Source of the DNA: CAVRAZ01 sp963719135
GTDB taxonomy: Bacteria; Pseudomonadota; Gammaproteobacteria; DSM-19610
Length of the DNA: 64,000 nt
Assembly: GCA_963719135.1 (NCBI GenBank)
Contig: CAVRAZ010000003.1
Location: forward strand, 248,001 to 312,000
Reading direction: 5' to 3'
The translations under genes and the position numbers were made by a program. Every line of letters starts with the position of its first letter. The stretch's first letter is position 1. The notes beneath the pieces were generated by a model, which searched no databases, was not told the origin of the DNA, and worked only from the letters and a program-made list of their open reading frames with translations. Positions 1-8,746 of the stretch are shown here, piece by piece.

Positions 1-1
1 G

Positions 2-691
2 GAGGTGAGAGAGGCGTCGGCCGCATTCAACAGGATGCAGGCCAGGATCCGCGATCACCTGCAACAACGGACTTGCATGCTGGCCGCGATCGCGCACGAT
101 CTCCAGACGCCGTTGACGCGGCTCCGGCTGCGTCTGGAAAAGGTCGGTGATCCGGATCTTCGCGGCAAACTGATCAAGGACATGACCGATACCCAGAAGA
201 TGGCCAGGGAAGGATTGGAATTCGCCCGTACACTGAACGTCGACGAACCCTTCGAATTCGTTGACCTGGATTCTCTGGTGGCGGCGATCTCCAATGATGC
301 GATCGACGCGGGTTGTGACGTCACCTGCAGCGGTTCGATTGGAGCACCCGTTCTTGCGGCGCCGCAGGCGCTGCGCCGCTGCATCGCCAACTTGATCGAG
401 AATGCCATCAAGTACGGAAAGCTCGCCCGCGTCACTGTGAACCGGGTCGATCGCACGGCGTTGGTTTCGGTGGCCGACGCCGGTCCCGGAATTCCGGACG
501 GCCGGCTGGAGGAAGTCTTTCAACCTTTCAACCGCGGCGGTGGCGCGCACCCGGAGGTCGCCGCCGGAACGGGGCTCGGACTGGCGATCGCGCGTATCGT
601 GGCGGAAAAGCACAGGGGCGTTGTCAGGCTGAGAAACGGCGCTCCCGACGAAGGCGGACTGGTGGCGACATTGGAGTTGCCGCTGCCCTGA
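2..691 (+). CDS. Sensor histidine kinase, C-terminal part (5' truncated)
   Basis: The frame is open to the left edge, so the sensor and membrane parts lie outside the window. What remains is the end of a HAMP segment, a HisKA dimerisation domain and an HATPase domain. The H-box is AIAHDLQTPLTRLR at about residues 30-43, with the phospho-accepting His. The N-box is ENAIKYG, followed by G1 (DAGPGIP) and G2 (GTGLGLAI). An EVREASAAFNRMQ stretch just before the H-box is typical of HAMP-HisKA kinases of the EnvZ/OmpR class. The protein should autophosphorylate and pass phosphate to a regulator that is probably encoded upstream. The signal cannot be inferred. Identification as a kinase is secure. 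Confidence 0.93.
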   Translation, partial: EVREASAAFNRMQARIRDHLQQRTCMLAAIAHDLQTPLTRLRLRLEKVGDPDLRGKLIKDMTDTQKMAREGLEFARTLNVDEPFEFVDLDSLVAAISNDAIDAGCDVTCSGSIGAPVLAAPQALRRCIANLIENAIKYGKLARVTVNRVDRTALVSVADAGPGIPDGRLEEVFQPFNRGGGAHPEVAAGTGLGLAIARIVAEKHRGVVRLRNGAPDEGGLVATLELPLP

Positions 692-714
692 TTCAGGTAC
701 GACACGCGCCAGGG

Positions 715-744
715 CCGGCAACCTGTACGCTCACAGGTTGCCGG
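715..744. terminator. Perfect 12-bp hairpin between convergent genes
   Basis: CCGGCAACCTGT and ACAGGTTGCCGG pair perfectly around a six-base loop. The hairpin lies between the end of the kinase gene and the end of the convergent DSDGDNDGS gene. No U-tract follows on either strand, so it would be a factor-assisted bidirectional terminator or an mRNA-end stabiliser. The function is inferred from position. Confidence 0.5.
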
Positions 745-783
745 TTCGGGGTCACGATGGCACTGCGGCGGAAGGCCGGCGCG

Positions 784-1491
784 TTACGCCTTGGCGCTGA
801 CGTTGGACCCCGGGTTACTCGCTTGAAGATTGTCGTACAGCGTGCTCAGGAAACCGGCAAGCGAGGTCTGATTGTCGGACGCGCCCAGGGAGGCGAGCAG
901 GTTATTGAAATCCTGCTGCAGGGTCGAACCGGTTGCGTCAGACGCCGCCCGGGTCGCTGACGCGTCCGATGACGACAGTTGCTGGACCAGGCTCTGCAGC
1001 CGGCTCTCCAGGCCGTTCAGTCCGCCGCCTCGAGCGTAGCCGTGAACCCCGTCCGCGGATCCGCCACCACTGCCGTCGTTGTCGCCATCGCTGTCGACTC
1101 CGGCGCTGTTGGCGACCTGCGCCGCCGCGGGCCCGGACTGCGCGACGCTCTGTGCGTGGAGCGCGCTGAACAGATCGTGCATGAACGTACTCAGCGCCTG
1201 TTTCAGATCCTGAGAGACAGACCCGTTGCCGGACGTCGCGGTTGCGCCGTTGGCAACGGCGTTGCCGTCCGCCGTCGCGCCCGCCGCGGCAGGGACGCTG
1301 ACACCGATGCTCGACAGCGCCTGCAGGATGGCGGACGCGAACCGATTCGCTTTGCCGACGCCGCTTGAATTCTGACTTCCATCATTGTCTCCGTCGCTGT
1401 CGGCAGCGCTGTTGCTCCGGTTCACGGAAGCAGGACTGCCGACCTGGCCGATGGTGTAGGCATTGGCCGCGATCGCATTGATCGTAGACAT
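784..1491 (-). CDS. Hypothetical protein with two DSDGDNDGS (calcium-loop-like) motifs
   Basis: A 235-residue protein rich in Ala, Ser, Gly, Asn and Asp. Two copies of DSDGDNDGS, at about residues 31-39 and 132-140, match the D-x-D-x-D-G spacing of calcium loops of EF-hand, dockerin or thrombospondin-3 type. Between and after them are amphipathic helical stretches (ASAILQALSSIG, LKQALSTFMHDLFSALHAQ, GLESRLQSLVQQL). No signal peptide or membrane segment is seen. The start is well supported: AAGGAG lies eight bases before the ATG. It has its own spacing on both sides and no obvious operon partner. I do not recognise a function; calcium binding is an inference from the motif alone. Confidence 0.75.
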   Translation of the reverse strand: MSTINAIAANAYTIGQVGSPASVNRSNSAADSDGDNDGSQNSSGVGKANRFASAILQALSSIGVSVPAAAGATADGNAVANGATATSGNGSVSQDLKQALSTFMHDLFSALHAQSVAQSGPAAAQVANSAGVDSDGDNDGSGGGSADGVHGYARGGGLNGLESRLQSLVQQLSSSDASATRAASDATGSTLQQDFNNLLASLGASDNQTSLAGFLSTLYDNLQASNPGSNVSAKA

Positions 1492-1739
1492 CGATATTCT
1501 CCTTTACAGGGTAAATGCATAGAGTAATACGGACCAGTCTAGCGGAAGGCCTTGAGCGAAGATTGAGACCGGTTTTGTATCGGAATGTATCGTCGGCGGG
1601 ATGCCGAACACGCTTGCGGCGTACGCCATGGACGATGGGAAGATCGTGTCGAGCCCGCTGCCCGACGGGTCGGGGAGAGGCGGCCGAACCTCGCTGGCGA
1701 GCGCCCCCTGATCGGCATCAACGCGGCGGCCGATGCGGG

Positions 1740-2945
1740 CTAGCGGGCTGTTGTCAGAACTGCGAACTCCTTGCGGTTCTGCACGACTTTCGGCAGGTAC
1801 AGGCGTGTTTCGCGGTAGGGCAGATTTCTCTGCAGTTCCGAATACACACCGGGCGGCTGCAGCGCATTAATGGCGGAAATCGCGGCGCTTCGATTGTCCG
1901 AGAACACTTTGGTGACATTGCCGGTGCCGGTGTTGTAGGCCGATATCACGCAATAGTCGCCGCTGGCGCTGTCGCCGATATCGTCGAGCAGGTCATAGGT
2001 CAGCACGCTCAGGTAGGCCACGCCCAGTTCGATGTTGGTTTCCGGGTCGAACAGGTTGTCCCGGGGCGGTGCTTCATCCTGGCCGCGTGACTTTCTGTAT
2101 CCGGCGCGGCCACCGCTGCTTGGCACCAACTGCATCAGGCCGTAGGCCGGCGCGGAGCTGACCGCGAAAGGATTGAAGTTGCTCTCGGTCTTGATGATGG
2201 CGTATACCAGGCGCCTGCTGATGCGGAATTTTTCAGCACACCTGTCGACGATCTGCCGGTATTTTTCCGCCTGGCGGTTTTCGAAGTTTTTCACCATCCG
2301 CAGTTTCACGTAGGTCGATTTCTGCTTTCCGCCGTTGGAATCGACCGCGCGTGGCTTGACCTGATCGGTCATCAGATAGTCGGCATAGCCGGCGGCCAGC
2401 GCCGCCGAGTCGATGTTGCGGCCGTTCTGGTCGACAACCAGACCGTAGAGATAGGGTTTGCGCCTGCCATTCAGCTCGACATCCTCGTCGGTAAACAGGT
2501 CGACGGAGCGCGGATCGTCGGGTGTCAACAGGGTGGTCCTGATTGCCTCCTTGAGACTGGTCCGCGGATCTTCATGATCCAGCGTTTCGACCAGCACCGT
2601 GCCGGTGTCGAAATTGACGATCGCGCGGCTCTTGTAGTTCTGGGTGTACTTGACGTATTGGCGGGTGGAAGAAACCCGGGTTTCCTTGCGGCCCCACTGC
2701 TCTTCCACTTTACCCCGCAGGGTGGTCACGAGTTCCTGGAACTGGCGCTGCGCCTTGTCGAGGACGACCTGAGTGCTTTCCTTGTAGCCGTCGATTTTCT
2801 CGCGGGTGAACGCCTGCTGCGTGCTGGCCTTGATGCTGGTCCAGGTTTCGTTGGCCTTGACAGTGGCCTGGTCGAGTGTGCACCGGCCTGGCAGCCCCGA
2901 AAGGACTGCCCAGAGAACACATGGTTGTAGCCGTGTTCGCACCAT
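1740..2945 (-). CDS. MltC-like lytic murein transglycosylase (DUF3393 + SLT domains)
   Basis: A 401-residue envelope protein. The N-terminus is a hydrophobic leader; a cysteine at residue 22 resembles a lipobox cysteine, but the preceding residues (LPGRC) are not canonical. Residues ~30-210 resemble the MltC N-terminal domain. The C-terminal SLT lysozyme-like domain carries IIKTESNFNP (catalytic Glu) and APAYGLMQLVP, plus the AYNTG motif. It should cleave the MurNAc-GlcNAc bond to give 1,6-anhydromuropeptides, the substrate of the AmpD/AmgK/MurU recycling enzymes encoded elsewhere in the window. Family call is strong; the exact MltC orthology is likely. Confidence 0.88.
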   Translation of the reverse strand: MVRTRLQPCVLWAVLSGLPGRCTLDQATVKANETWTSIKASTQQAFTREKIDGYKESTQVVLDKAQRQFQELVTTLRGKVEEQWGRKETRVSSTRQYVKYTQNYKSRAIVNFDTGTVLVETLDHEDPRTSLKEAIRTTLLTPDDPRSVDLFTDEDVELNGRRKPYLYGLVVDQNGRNIDSAALAAGYADYLMTDQVKPRAVDSNGGKQKSTYVKLRMVKNFENRQAEKYRQIVDRCAEKFRISRRLVYAIIKTESNFNPFAVSSAPAYGLMQLVPSSGGRAGYRKSRGQDEAPPRDNLFDPETNIELGVAYLSVLTYDLLDDIGDSASGDYCVISAYNTGTGNVTKVFSDNRSAAISAINALQPPGVYSELQRNLPYRETRLYLPKVVQNRKEFAVLTTAR

Positions 2946-3097
2946 GTCGCGATTGTCGTCAGGCCGCCCCGTCGACTCTTTATTTGAAGCCTAGCCGCAG
3001 TTGGGCTGATTGCAACCACACCGGCGACGGGCCTGTCACTTTACCCTGTTTCAGCAGTTTTCTTTGGACGCCCAGCGTCCGAACGGACAACCCTGCC

Positions 3098-5362
3098 TCA
3101 GCGCCCCGCCCGCACCAGTCCGCCCACCCCGGCCTGTTCCAGTTCGCGGTTCAACAACGCGCGTATCGCCGCGGCGTCCTCGAGCCCGTGGATTTCGTGC
3201 AGCACTTCGCACGCGCGCGCATACGGGAAACTGCGCACCACCCACTTGATTCGCAGCAGGCTTGCCGCGCTCATGCTGAGCGAGTCCACGCCCATGCCCA
3301 TCAACAGTACCGCCGCGCCGGGGTCACCCGCCATTTCGCCGCACACGCTTACCGGCCTGCCGGCGGCCGCCGCGCTCCTGACCACCTGTTCGATGGCGGC
3401 GAGCACCGCAGGGTGCAGCGCATCGAAAAGACCGGCGACCCGTGAATTGTTGCGGTCGACCGCCAGCAGGTACTGCGTCAGATCGTTGCTACCGATGGAA
3501 AAGAAATCGACGCGCTTTGCAATCGCCTCGATCTGGTACACGATCGACGGCACCTCGACCATGGCGCCGAGGCGCGGGAAATCCGGTTGCACGCCCTCCT
3601 CCGCCAGTTCGTTCCAGGCCCGGCGAATCAGGCCGACCGCGCTGTCGACCTCGCCGACGGAGCTGATCATCGGCAACAGCAGTTGTGCATTGTTCAGCCC
3701 GACTGACGCGCGCAGGATCGCGCGAATCTGGGTCAGAAAGATCTCGGGATGGTCCAGCGTGATGCGGATGCCGCGCCAGCCCAGAAACGGGTTCTCCTCG
3801 TGCACGGGAAAATACGGCAGCATCTTGTCGCCGCCGACGTCCAGTGTGCGGATCGTCACCGGCGCCGGCGCGAACGCCTCCAGCACCTGCCGGTACACGC
3901 GCCGCTGTTCCTCCTCGCCGGGGAACCGGTCGCGGATCATGAACGGCACCTCGGTGCGGTACAGGCCCACGCCTTCGGCGCCCGAGCGCAACGACGGCGT
4001 GATGTCGGTCAACAAACCGGTGTTGGCGTACAGCGGCAGCTTGTGCCCGTCGGGCGTCACCGACGGCAGACCGGTCAGTTCCAGCAGGCCTTTGGAGAAT
4101 TCGGCCTCCTCGCGTTCCAGGCGCCGGAACTCGTCGCGAATGGCGCTGGACGGTTTGACGAAGACCCGGCCCTCGTAGCCGTCGACCACCAGTTCCTGGC
4201 CTTCGAGCCTGCCCACCGGCAATCCCTCGACGCCCATCACCGCCGGCACACCCAGCGCGCGCGCCAGTATCGCCACGTGCGACGCGCTGGAGCCGCGCGC
4301 CGACACCACGCCGGCGAGATGTTCGGTCGGCACTTCCGCCAGTTGGCTGGCGCTGACTTCCTCGCCGACCAGAATGGTGCGCGCATAGGGGTCGCTGATC
4401 GCCGGGCGGGCGCTTTGCAGGTGCTCGAGAATGCGGCGTCCCAGATCGCGGATGTCGCTGGCGCGCTCGCGCAGGTACGCGTCGTCCATGCCCTCGAAGA
4501 CGCGCACGTGTTCGGCGATCGTGTCGCGCAATGCGCCGGGGGCCCAGTTGCCGTCGCGTATCCGCTTGACGGTGGCTTCGATCAGACTCTCGCTGCGCAG
4601 CATCAGGATCAGCGCGTCGAACAGCGCCAGATCCTCGGCCGGCACCGCACCGACGATGCGCTCGGACATGCTGCGCAGTTCCTGCTCGACGCGGGCCACG
4701 GCGCCGCGGAACTCCGCGATGTCGGTGTCGGGGTCGTCCGCGACGCGGTCGGGGATCGCCTTGAGATCGGCCAGCGGATACACCACGCGCGCGTACCCCA
4801 CCGCCGCGCCCGGCGCGCCGGACAGGCCCTTGAGCGAATACCTGGCTTCATTGGTATCCTGCAACAGGCGGGTGATTTCACCGCTGGCCTCGGCATGGGT
4901 GATCGCGCCGGCGAGCTGCGCGGCGAGCGTGAACAGAAAGGTCTCCTCCTCCTCGCCGAACCGCCGCTGCTCGCTTTGCCGCACAACCACCACGCCCAGC
5001 ACCTTGCGGTGCTGGATGATCGGTACGCCGAGAAAACCGTGATAGTGCGCGGCACCGATCTCGCCGGTATGGATGTACTCCGGGTGGGACGCGGCGTCTT
5101 CCAGGTTGAGCGGTTCTTCGCGCCGCGCAACGACGCCGACCAGACCGCGGCCGAAATCCAGCCGCACCTGCCCGACCATGGATTTGTCGTAGCCGTCGGT
5201 GGCCATCAGCACGTGCTGCTGGCGCTCGTGATCGGCCAGATAGATCGAGCAGACATCGACCGCCATCGCCTGCTTCACCCGCTCCACGATGACGGTCAGC
5301 GCGCGCTGCAGATCGGGCGCGCCGTTCACTTCCTGGATGGTGCGGCGGAGAATATCAAGCAA
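3098..5362 (-). CDS. ptsP: Phosphoenolpyruvate-protein phosphotransferase PtsP (nitrogen PTS enzyme I)
   Basis: A 754-residue EI(Ntr). An N-terminal GAF domain covers about residues 1-160. The EI part follows, with the phospho-histidine swivel motif GSSASHVAILARALG (His near residue 362) and the PEP-binding barrel motifs GLYRTEVPFM, SIGSNDLTQY and VCGEMAGDP. It starts the PTS(Ntr) phosphorelay from PEP to NPr and then EIIA(Ntr), which adjusts nitrogen and potassium physiology. It lies 56 bases downstream of rppH in the same direction, a pairing found in many gammaproteobacteria. All catalytic motifs are intact. Confidence 0.97.
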   Translation of the reverse strand: MLDILRRTIQEVNGAPDLQRALTVIVERVKQAMAVDVCSIYLADHERQQHVLMATDGYDKSMVGQVRLDFGRGLVGVVARREEPLNLEDAASHPEYIHTGEIGAAHYHGFLGVPIIQHRKVLGVVVVRQSEQRRFGEEEETFLFTLAAQLAGAITHAEASGEITRLLQDTNEARYSLKGLSGAPGAAVGYARVVYPLADLKAIPDRVADDPDTDIAEFRGAVARVEQELRSMSERIVGAVPAEDLALFDALILMLRSESLIEATVKRIRDGNWAPGALRDTIAEHVRVFEGMDDAYLRERASDIRDLGRRILEHLQSARPAISDPYARTILVGEEVSASQLAEVPTEHLAGVVSARGSSASHVAILARALGVPAVMGVEGLPVGRLEGQELVVDGYEGRVFVKPSSAIRDEFRRLEREEAEFSKGLLELTGLPSVTPDGHKLPLYANTGLLTDITPSLRSGAEGVGLYRTEVPFMIRDRFPGEEEQRRVYRQVLEAFAPAPVTIRTLDVGGDKMLPYFPVHEENPFLGWRGIRITLDHPEIFLTQIRAILRASVGLNNAQLLLPMISSVGEVDSAVGLIRRAWNELAEEGVQPDFPRLGAMVEVPSIVYQIEAIAKRVDFFSIGSNDLTQYLLAVDRNNSRVAGLFDALHPAVLAAIEQVVRSAAAAGRPVSVCGEMAGDPGAAVLLMGMGVDSLSMSAASLLRIKWVVRSFPYARACEVLHEIHGLEDAAAIRALLNRELEQAGVGGLVRAGR

Positions 5363-5418
5363 AGCGACGGTTCCATGCCGCCCGAAGTCCGGACGGGTTC
5401 AGATGGATCGATGAGGAA

Positions 5419-5916
5419 TCAGCGGCGCGCAGGCTGATGGTGTTCGGGCAGGATCAGCGGCGCAAGCTCGTTCAGCGCTTTCCGGTAAACCTTGCGCTTG
5501 AAGGATACCACTTCACCCAGAGGATACCAGTAATCGACCCAGCGCCAACTGTCGAATTCCGGCTTGTCGCTGAGATCCAGACGCACGTGGCGTTCCTCGC
5601 TGATCAGGCGCAGCATGAACCAGACCTGTTTCTGGCCGATGCAGATCGGCTCCTGGGCGTAGCGGATGTAGCGCTTGGGCAAGCGGTAACGGAGCCACCC
5701 GCGGGTCGACCCCAGCACCTCGACGTGGCGCCGCTCCAGGCCGATTTCCTCACCGAGTTCGCGGTACATGGCCTGACACGGCGTCTCAAGCTCGCGAATA
5801 CCGCCCTGCGGGAACTGCCAGGCTTCCTGATGGATTCGCCGAGCCCACAACAGGCGCCCATCCCGGTTGGTCAGGATGATACCGACATTTGGCCTGAATC
5901 CTTCTGAATCAATCAC
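5419..5916 (-). CDS. rppH: RNA pyrophosphohydrolase RppH
   Basis: A 165-residue Nudix hydrolase that removes pyrophosphate from mRNA 5' ends and so triggers RNase E-dependent decay. The Nudix box runs from GGIRELETP to REELGEEIGL-like residues (here YRELGEEIG), and the IDSEGFRPNVGIIL beginning is typical. The frame is open further upstream, but I choose the GTG giving V-I-D-S-E-G because AAGGTG lies nine bases ahead and orthologues begin there. It is followed by ptsP and is divergent from the HAD gene. Confidence 0.96.
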   Translation of the reverse strand: MIDSEGFRPNVGIILTNRDGRLLWARRIHQEAWQFPQGGIRELETPCQAMYRELGEEIGLERRHVEVLGSTRGWLRYRLPKRYIRYAQEPICIGQKQVWFMLRLISEERHVRLDLSDKPEFDSWRWVDYWYPLGEVVSFKRKVYRKALNELAPLILPEHHQPARR

Positions 5917-6063
5917 TTGGAAAAACACCTTACAGGATTTCCCTTTATTTGGATTCTTGCATAGCAACCGCTCGAGGGCAAATGGGGCAGCCAGCAAATT
6001 TACCTGAGTTTGCTCAGCGGCTATGCTAGCGACCCGCTTGAACCAGCCCCGGCGAACCCTCTC

Positions 6064-6720
6064 ATGGCTCTGGCACTCTTTGATCTCGACAACACCCTGC
6101 TCGCCGGAGACAGCGACTACCTCTGGGGCCGGTTCCTGGCCGAGCACCGCATCGTCGACGGCGAATCCTATGAAGCCCGGAACCGCCACTTCTATCAGCA
6201 ATACCTGGAAGGGTCGCTGGATATCTTCGAGTTCCTCGACTTTCAACTGCGCCCGCTGGCCACCCACGAACGCGCCGACCTCGAACGCTGGCGGCACCAG
6301 TTCCTGGCCGAAAAGATCGAGCCCATCATGTCGCCCAAGGCGCGCGAGCTGGTGGCCCGCCACCGCGCACGCGGCGACGTGCTGGCGGTGATCACCGCCA
6401 CCAACCGGTTCATCACCGAACCGATCGTCCACCGCTTCGGCATCACCGAACTGCTGGCCACCGAACCCGAGGAGCGGGACGGCGAATTCACCGGCCGCGT
6501 TTCAGGTACGCCCTGTTTTCAGGAAGGCAAGGTGACGCGCCTGAACGCCTGGCTGGAACAGACCGGACATTCACTGGCCGACAGTTGGTTTTACAGCGAC
6601 TCGCACAACGACCTGCCGCTGCTGTCGCTGGTCGACCACCCGGTCGCCGTCGACCCCGACGAGAAGCTGCGGCACGAAGCGCAGCAGCGCAACTGGCCGA
6701 TCATATCGCTCAGAAACTGA
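6064..6720 (+). CDS. HAD-superfamily subfamily IB phosphatase
   Basis: A 218-residue protein beginning MALALFDLDNTLL, where the DLDNT motif carries the nucleophile Asp. Motif II is ITATNRF, and motif III/IV lies around SDSHNDLPLL. Relatives include SerB-like and CicA-type phosphatases; the substrate is unknown. An upstream ATG in frame at 6010 would add 18 unconserved residues, so the internal ATG is preferred. The gene is divergent from rppH and ends five bases before btuC, so it may be cotranscribed with the cobalamin transport genes. Confidence 0.88.
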   Translation: MALALFDLDNTLLAGDSDYLWGRFLAEHRIVDGESYEARNRHFYQQYLEGSLDIFEFLDFQLRPLATHERADLERWRHQFLAEKIEPIMSPKARELVARHRARGDVLAVITATNRFITEPIVHRFGITELLATEPEERDGEFTGRVSGTPCFQEGKVTRLNAWLEQTGHSLADSWFYSDSHNDLPLLSLVDHPVAVDPDEKLRHEAQQRNWPIISLRN

Positions 6721-6725
6721 ACCGG

Positions 6726-7706
6726 ATGCCGCACCGCAACCGTCTCCCGCCGCTGGCCGCGCTCGTTGTCGTCGCGGCGCTCAGCCTGCTGTTCAGTCTC
6801 ATGCACGGCAGCACGGCCATTCCGATCGCGCAGTTGTGGCACGGCGACGACCCGATCCTGCGGCAGATCGTCGGGGAACTGCGCCTGCCCCGCGCCGCCA
6901 GCGCGTTCGTCACCGGCGGCACGCTCGCGCTGGCCGGCACGCTGATGCAGGTGCTGTTGCGCAATCCGCTGGCCGACCCCTATGTGCTCGGCGTGTCGGG
7001 CGGGGCGGCAAGCGGCGCGCTGCTGGCGCTGTTGTCGGGCGCGTCCGTGATCCTGGTGCAGGGCTTCGCCTTCGGCGGCGCGCTGCTTTCGATCGGACTC
7101 GTGTTCGTGCTGGGGCACGGTCGCGGCGGCTGGAACACGACACGCCTGCTGCTGACCGGCGTCGTGCTGGCCGCCGGCTGGGGTGCGGTCATCAGTCTGC
7201 TGCTCAACCTGGGCAGCGACAGCCGCCTGCGCGGCATGTTGTTCTGGTTGATGGGTGACCTGAGCGGTGCACCGATGCCGGTGTGGAGTGGCGCCGCGCT
7301 GCTGGGCGGCCTCATGCTCTGCCTGCCGCTCGGCCGCGCGCTGAATCTGCTTGCGACCGGCGAACAGCAGGCGGCTGCGCTGGGTGTGGCGGTAACGCGC
7401 ATCCGCATCCAGTTATATCTGGTCAGTTCGTTTCTGGCCGCCAGCGCCGTGACCACGGCCGGCACGATCGGGTTCATCGGCCTGATCGCGCCGCACCTGC
7501 TGCGTCTGTGGGGCCTGCGCGATCACCGCGTGCTGATGCCGGCCGCGGTGTTGTTCGGCGGCAGCCTGCTGACGCTGGCCGACACGCTCGCGCGCACCCT
7601 GATCGCCCCCGCCCAGTTGCCCGTCGGCGTTCTGACGGCGCTGCTCGGCGTACCGCTGTTTCTCATCCTGCTTTATCGCGAACGCGGCCTGACGACCGAT
7701 GGCTGA
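6726..7706 (+). CDS. btuC: BtuC-like vitamin B12 (FecCD-family) ABC transporter permease
   Basis: A 326-residue hydrophobic protein with about ten membrane segments. It carries FecCD-family signatures: LRLPRAASAFVTGGTLALAG, RNPLADPYVLGVSGGA and IGFIGLIAPHLLR. It would form the inner-membrane channel for an iron-chelate or corrinoid. Assignment to cobalamin rests on context: an ATPase overlapping the 3' end, a cobalamin adenosyltransferase and a BtuF-like binding protein nearby. The stop overlaps the btuD start by eight bases, which points to translational coupling. The family is certain; the B12 substrate is likely. Confidence 0.85.
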   Translation: MPHRNRLPPLAALVVVAALSLLFSLMHGSTAIPIAQLWHGDDPILRQIVGELRLPRAASAFVTGGTLALAGTLMQVLLRNPLADPYVLGVSGGAASGALLALLSGASVILVQGFAFGGALLSIGLVFVLGHGRGGWNTTRLLLTGVVLAAGWGAVISLLLNLGSDSRLRGMLFWLMGDLSGAPMPVWSGAALLGGLMLCLPLGRALNLLATGEQQAAALGVAVTRIRIQLYLVSSFLAASAVTTAGTIGFIGLIAPHLLRLWGLRDHRVLMPAAVLFGGSLLTLADTLARTLIAPAQLPVGVLTALLGVPLFLILLYRERGLTTDG

Positions 7707-8499
7707 CGCTGCGCACGCCGGCACGGATCTACCGGATCTATTGGCCGTCGATGCGCTCGACCTCCGCATCGGCGGGGTCAGGGTGACCGCCGGTCTCGAT
7801 ATGCGGGTGCGCGCGGGAGAGTGCTGGTGTCTGCTGGGGCGCAACGGTGCCGGCAAGACCACCCTGCTCAAGACCCTCGCCGGCCTGCGCCGCGCCGATG
7901 GCGGCACCATCAGGCTTTGCGGCCGGCCGCTGCACACGCTGGCACGGCGCGACATCGCCCGCTGCGTCGGAATGCTCTTTCAGGAACACCAGGACGCCTT
8001 CCCCGCGACCGTGCTGGAGACCGTATTGACCGGCCGCCATCCCCACCTGCACGCCTGGCAATGGGAAACAGCCGCCGACCTGGAAATCGCGCGGCAGGCA
8101 CTGAAGCGGGTCGGACTGTCCGCCTTCGAAGGCCGTTCGCTCGACACCCTGTCCGGCGGCGAGCGGCGCCGGGTCGGCCTCGCCACCCTGCTCTGCCAGG
8201 CGCCGGCGGTATATCTGCTGGACGAGCCGTCCAATCACCTGGACCTGCACCACCAGACCGGACTGCTGGACGCGCTGAAACGCTCCATTGTGGGAGCCGG
8301 CGGCGCGCTGTTCATGAGCCTGCACGACGTGAATCTGGCAGCCCGGCTCGCCGATCGCTGCCTGCTGCTGCTGCCGGAGGGCCGCACCGAGCAGGGCCCC
8401 GCGCCGGAGGTGCTGACGGCATCCCTGCTGGAACAGCTTTATGAACAGGCCTTCGAGCAGCTCACCAGCAGTCGGGGAGCCGTCTGGATCCCCAGATGA
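7699..8499 (+). CDS. btuD: BtuD-like ABC transporter ATP-binding protein
   Basis: A 266-residue ATPase. Walker A is GRNGAGKTT, the signature is LSGGERRR, Walker B is VYLLDEPSNHLD, and the H-loop is in MSLHDVNLAAR. It powers the BtuC permease, whose gene it overlaps. An iron-siderophore ATPase would look similar. The adjoining adenosyltransferase and BtuF genes make cobalamin the better guess. Confidence 0.85.
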   Translation: MADAAHAGTDLPDLLAVDALDLRIGGVRVTAGLDMRVRAGECWCLLGRNGAGKTTLLKTLAGLRRADGGTIRLCGRPLHTLARRDIARCVGMLFQEHQDAFPATVLETVLTGRHPHLHAWQWETAADLEIARQALKRVGLSAFEGRSLDTLSGGERRRVGLATLLCQAPAVYLLDEPSNHLDLHHQTGLLDALKRSIVGAGGALFMSLHDVNLAARLADRCLLLLPEGRTEQGPAPEVLTASLLEQLYEQAFEQLTSSRGAVWIPR

Positions 8500-8746
8500 T
8501 GCCAGACGCCGGCAGGCTGTCGAAATTCATTACAACACGACCAAACTGCCGGACGGCGGCATCCTGATCGTCAATCCCATCCCACAACAGCGGGTTACGA
8601 TTATTTTATTGGCCCATAAATATTGTTTTGTGTCGAATTTAGTTACAGGCCGGATTGCGCCGTCAGAATTTATATTAATTAAATCAATAGCGTAGCCAGT
8701 CGGGCACGGCCCTTGCTCGGTCATTTGCGAAACCGGTGGGGGCAAG
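8500..8746. other. Gene-free gap with an AT-rich core
   Basis: The gap between btuD and the DUF5658-like gene has an AT-rich core at about 8595-8695, strikingly poorer in G+C than anything nearby. No complete gene is visible. One frame reads a short piece resembling the end of a PAS domain (VEIHYNTTKLPDGGILIVN) before losing any resemblance. It may be promoter DNA for the next gene or a decayed fragment. Confidence 0.4.

Noticed and set aside
3749..5437. A 562-codon plus-strand frame opposite ptsP
   Set aside because: PtsP on the minus strand has every catalytic motif; the opposite frame has the His/Gln/Arg-rich composition of an antisense shadow.
8441..8695. 84-codon frame with a PAS-like piece (EIHYNTTKLPDGGILIVN)
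   Set aside because: Overlaps the end of btuD, covers less than a domain and runs into AT-rich sequence. At best a decayed scrap, too weak to call.
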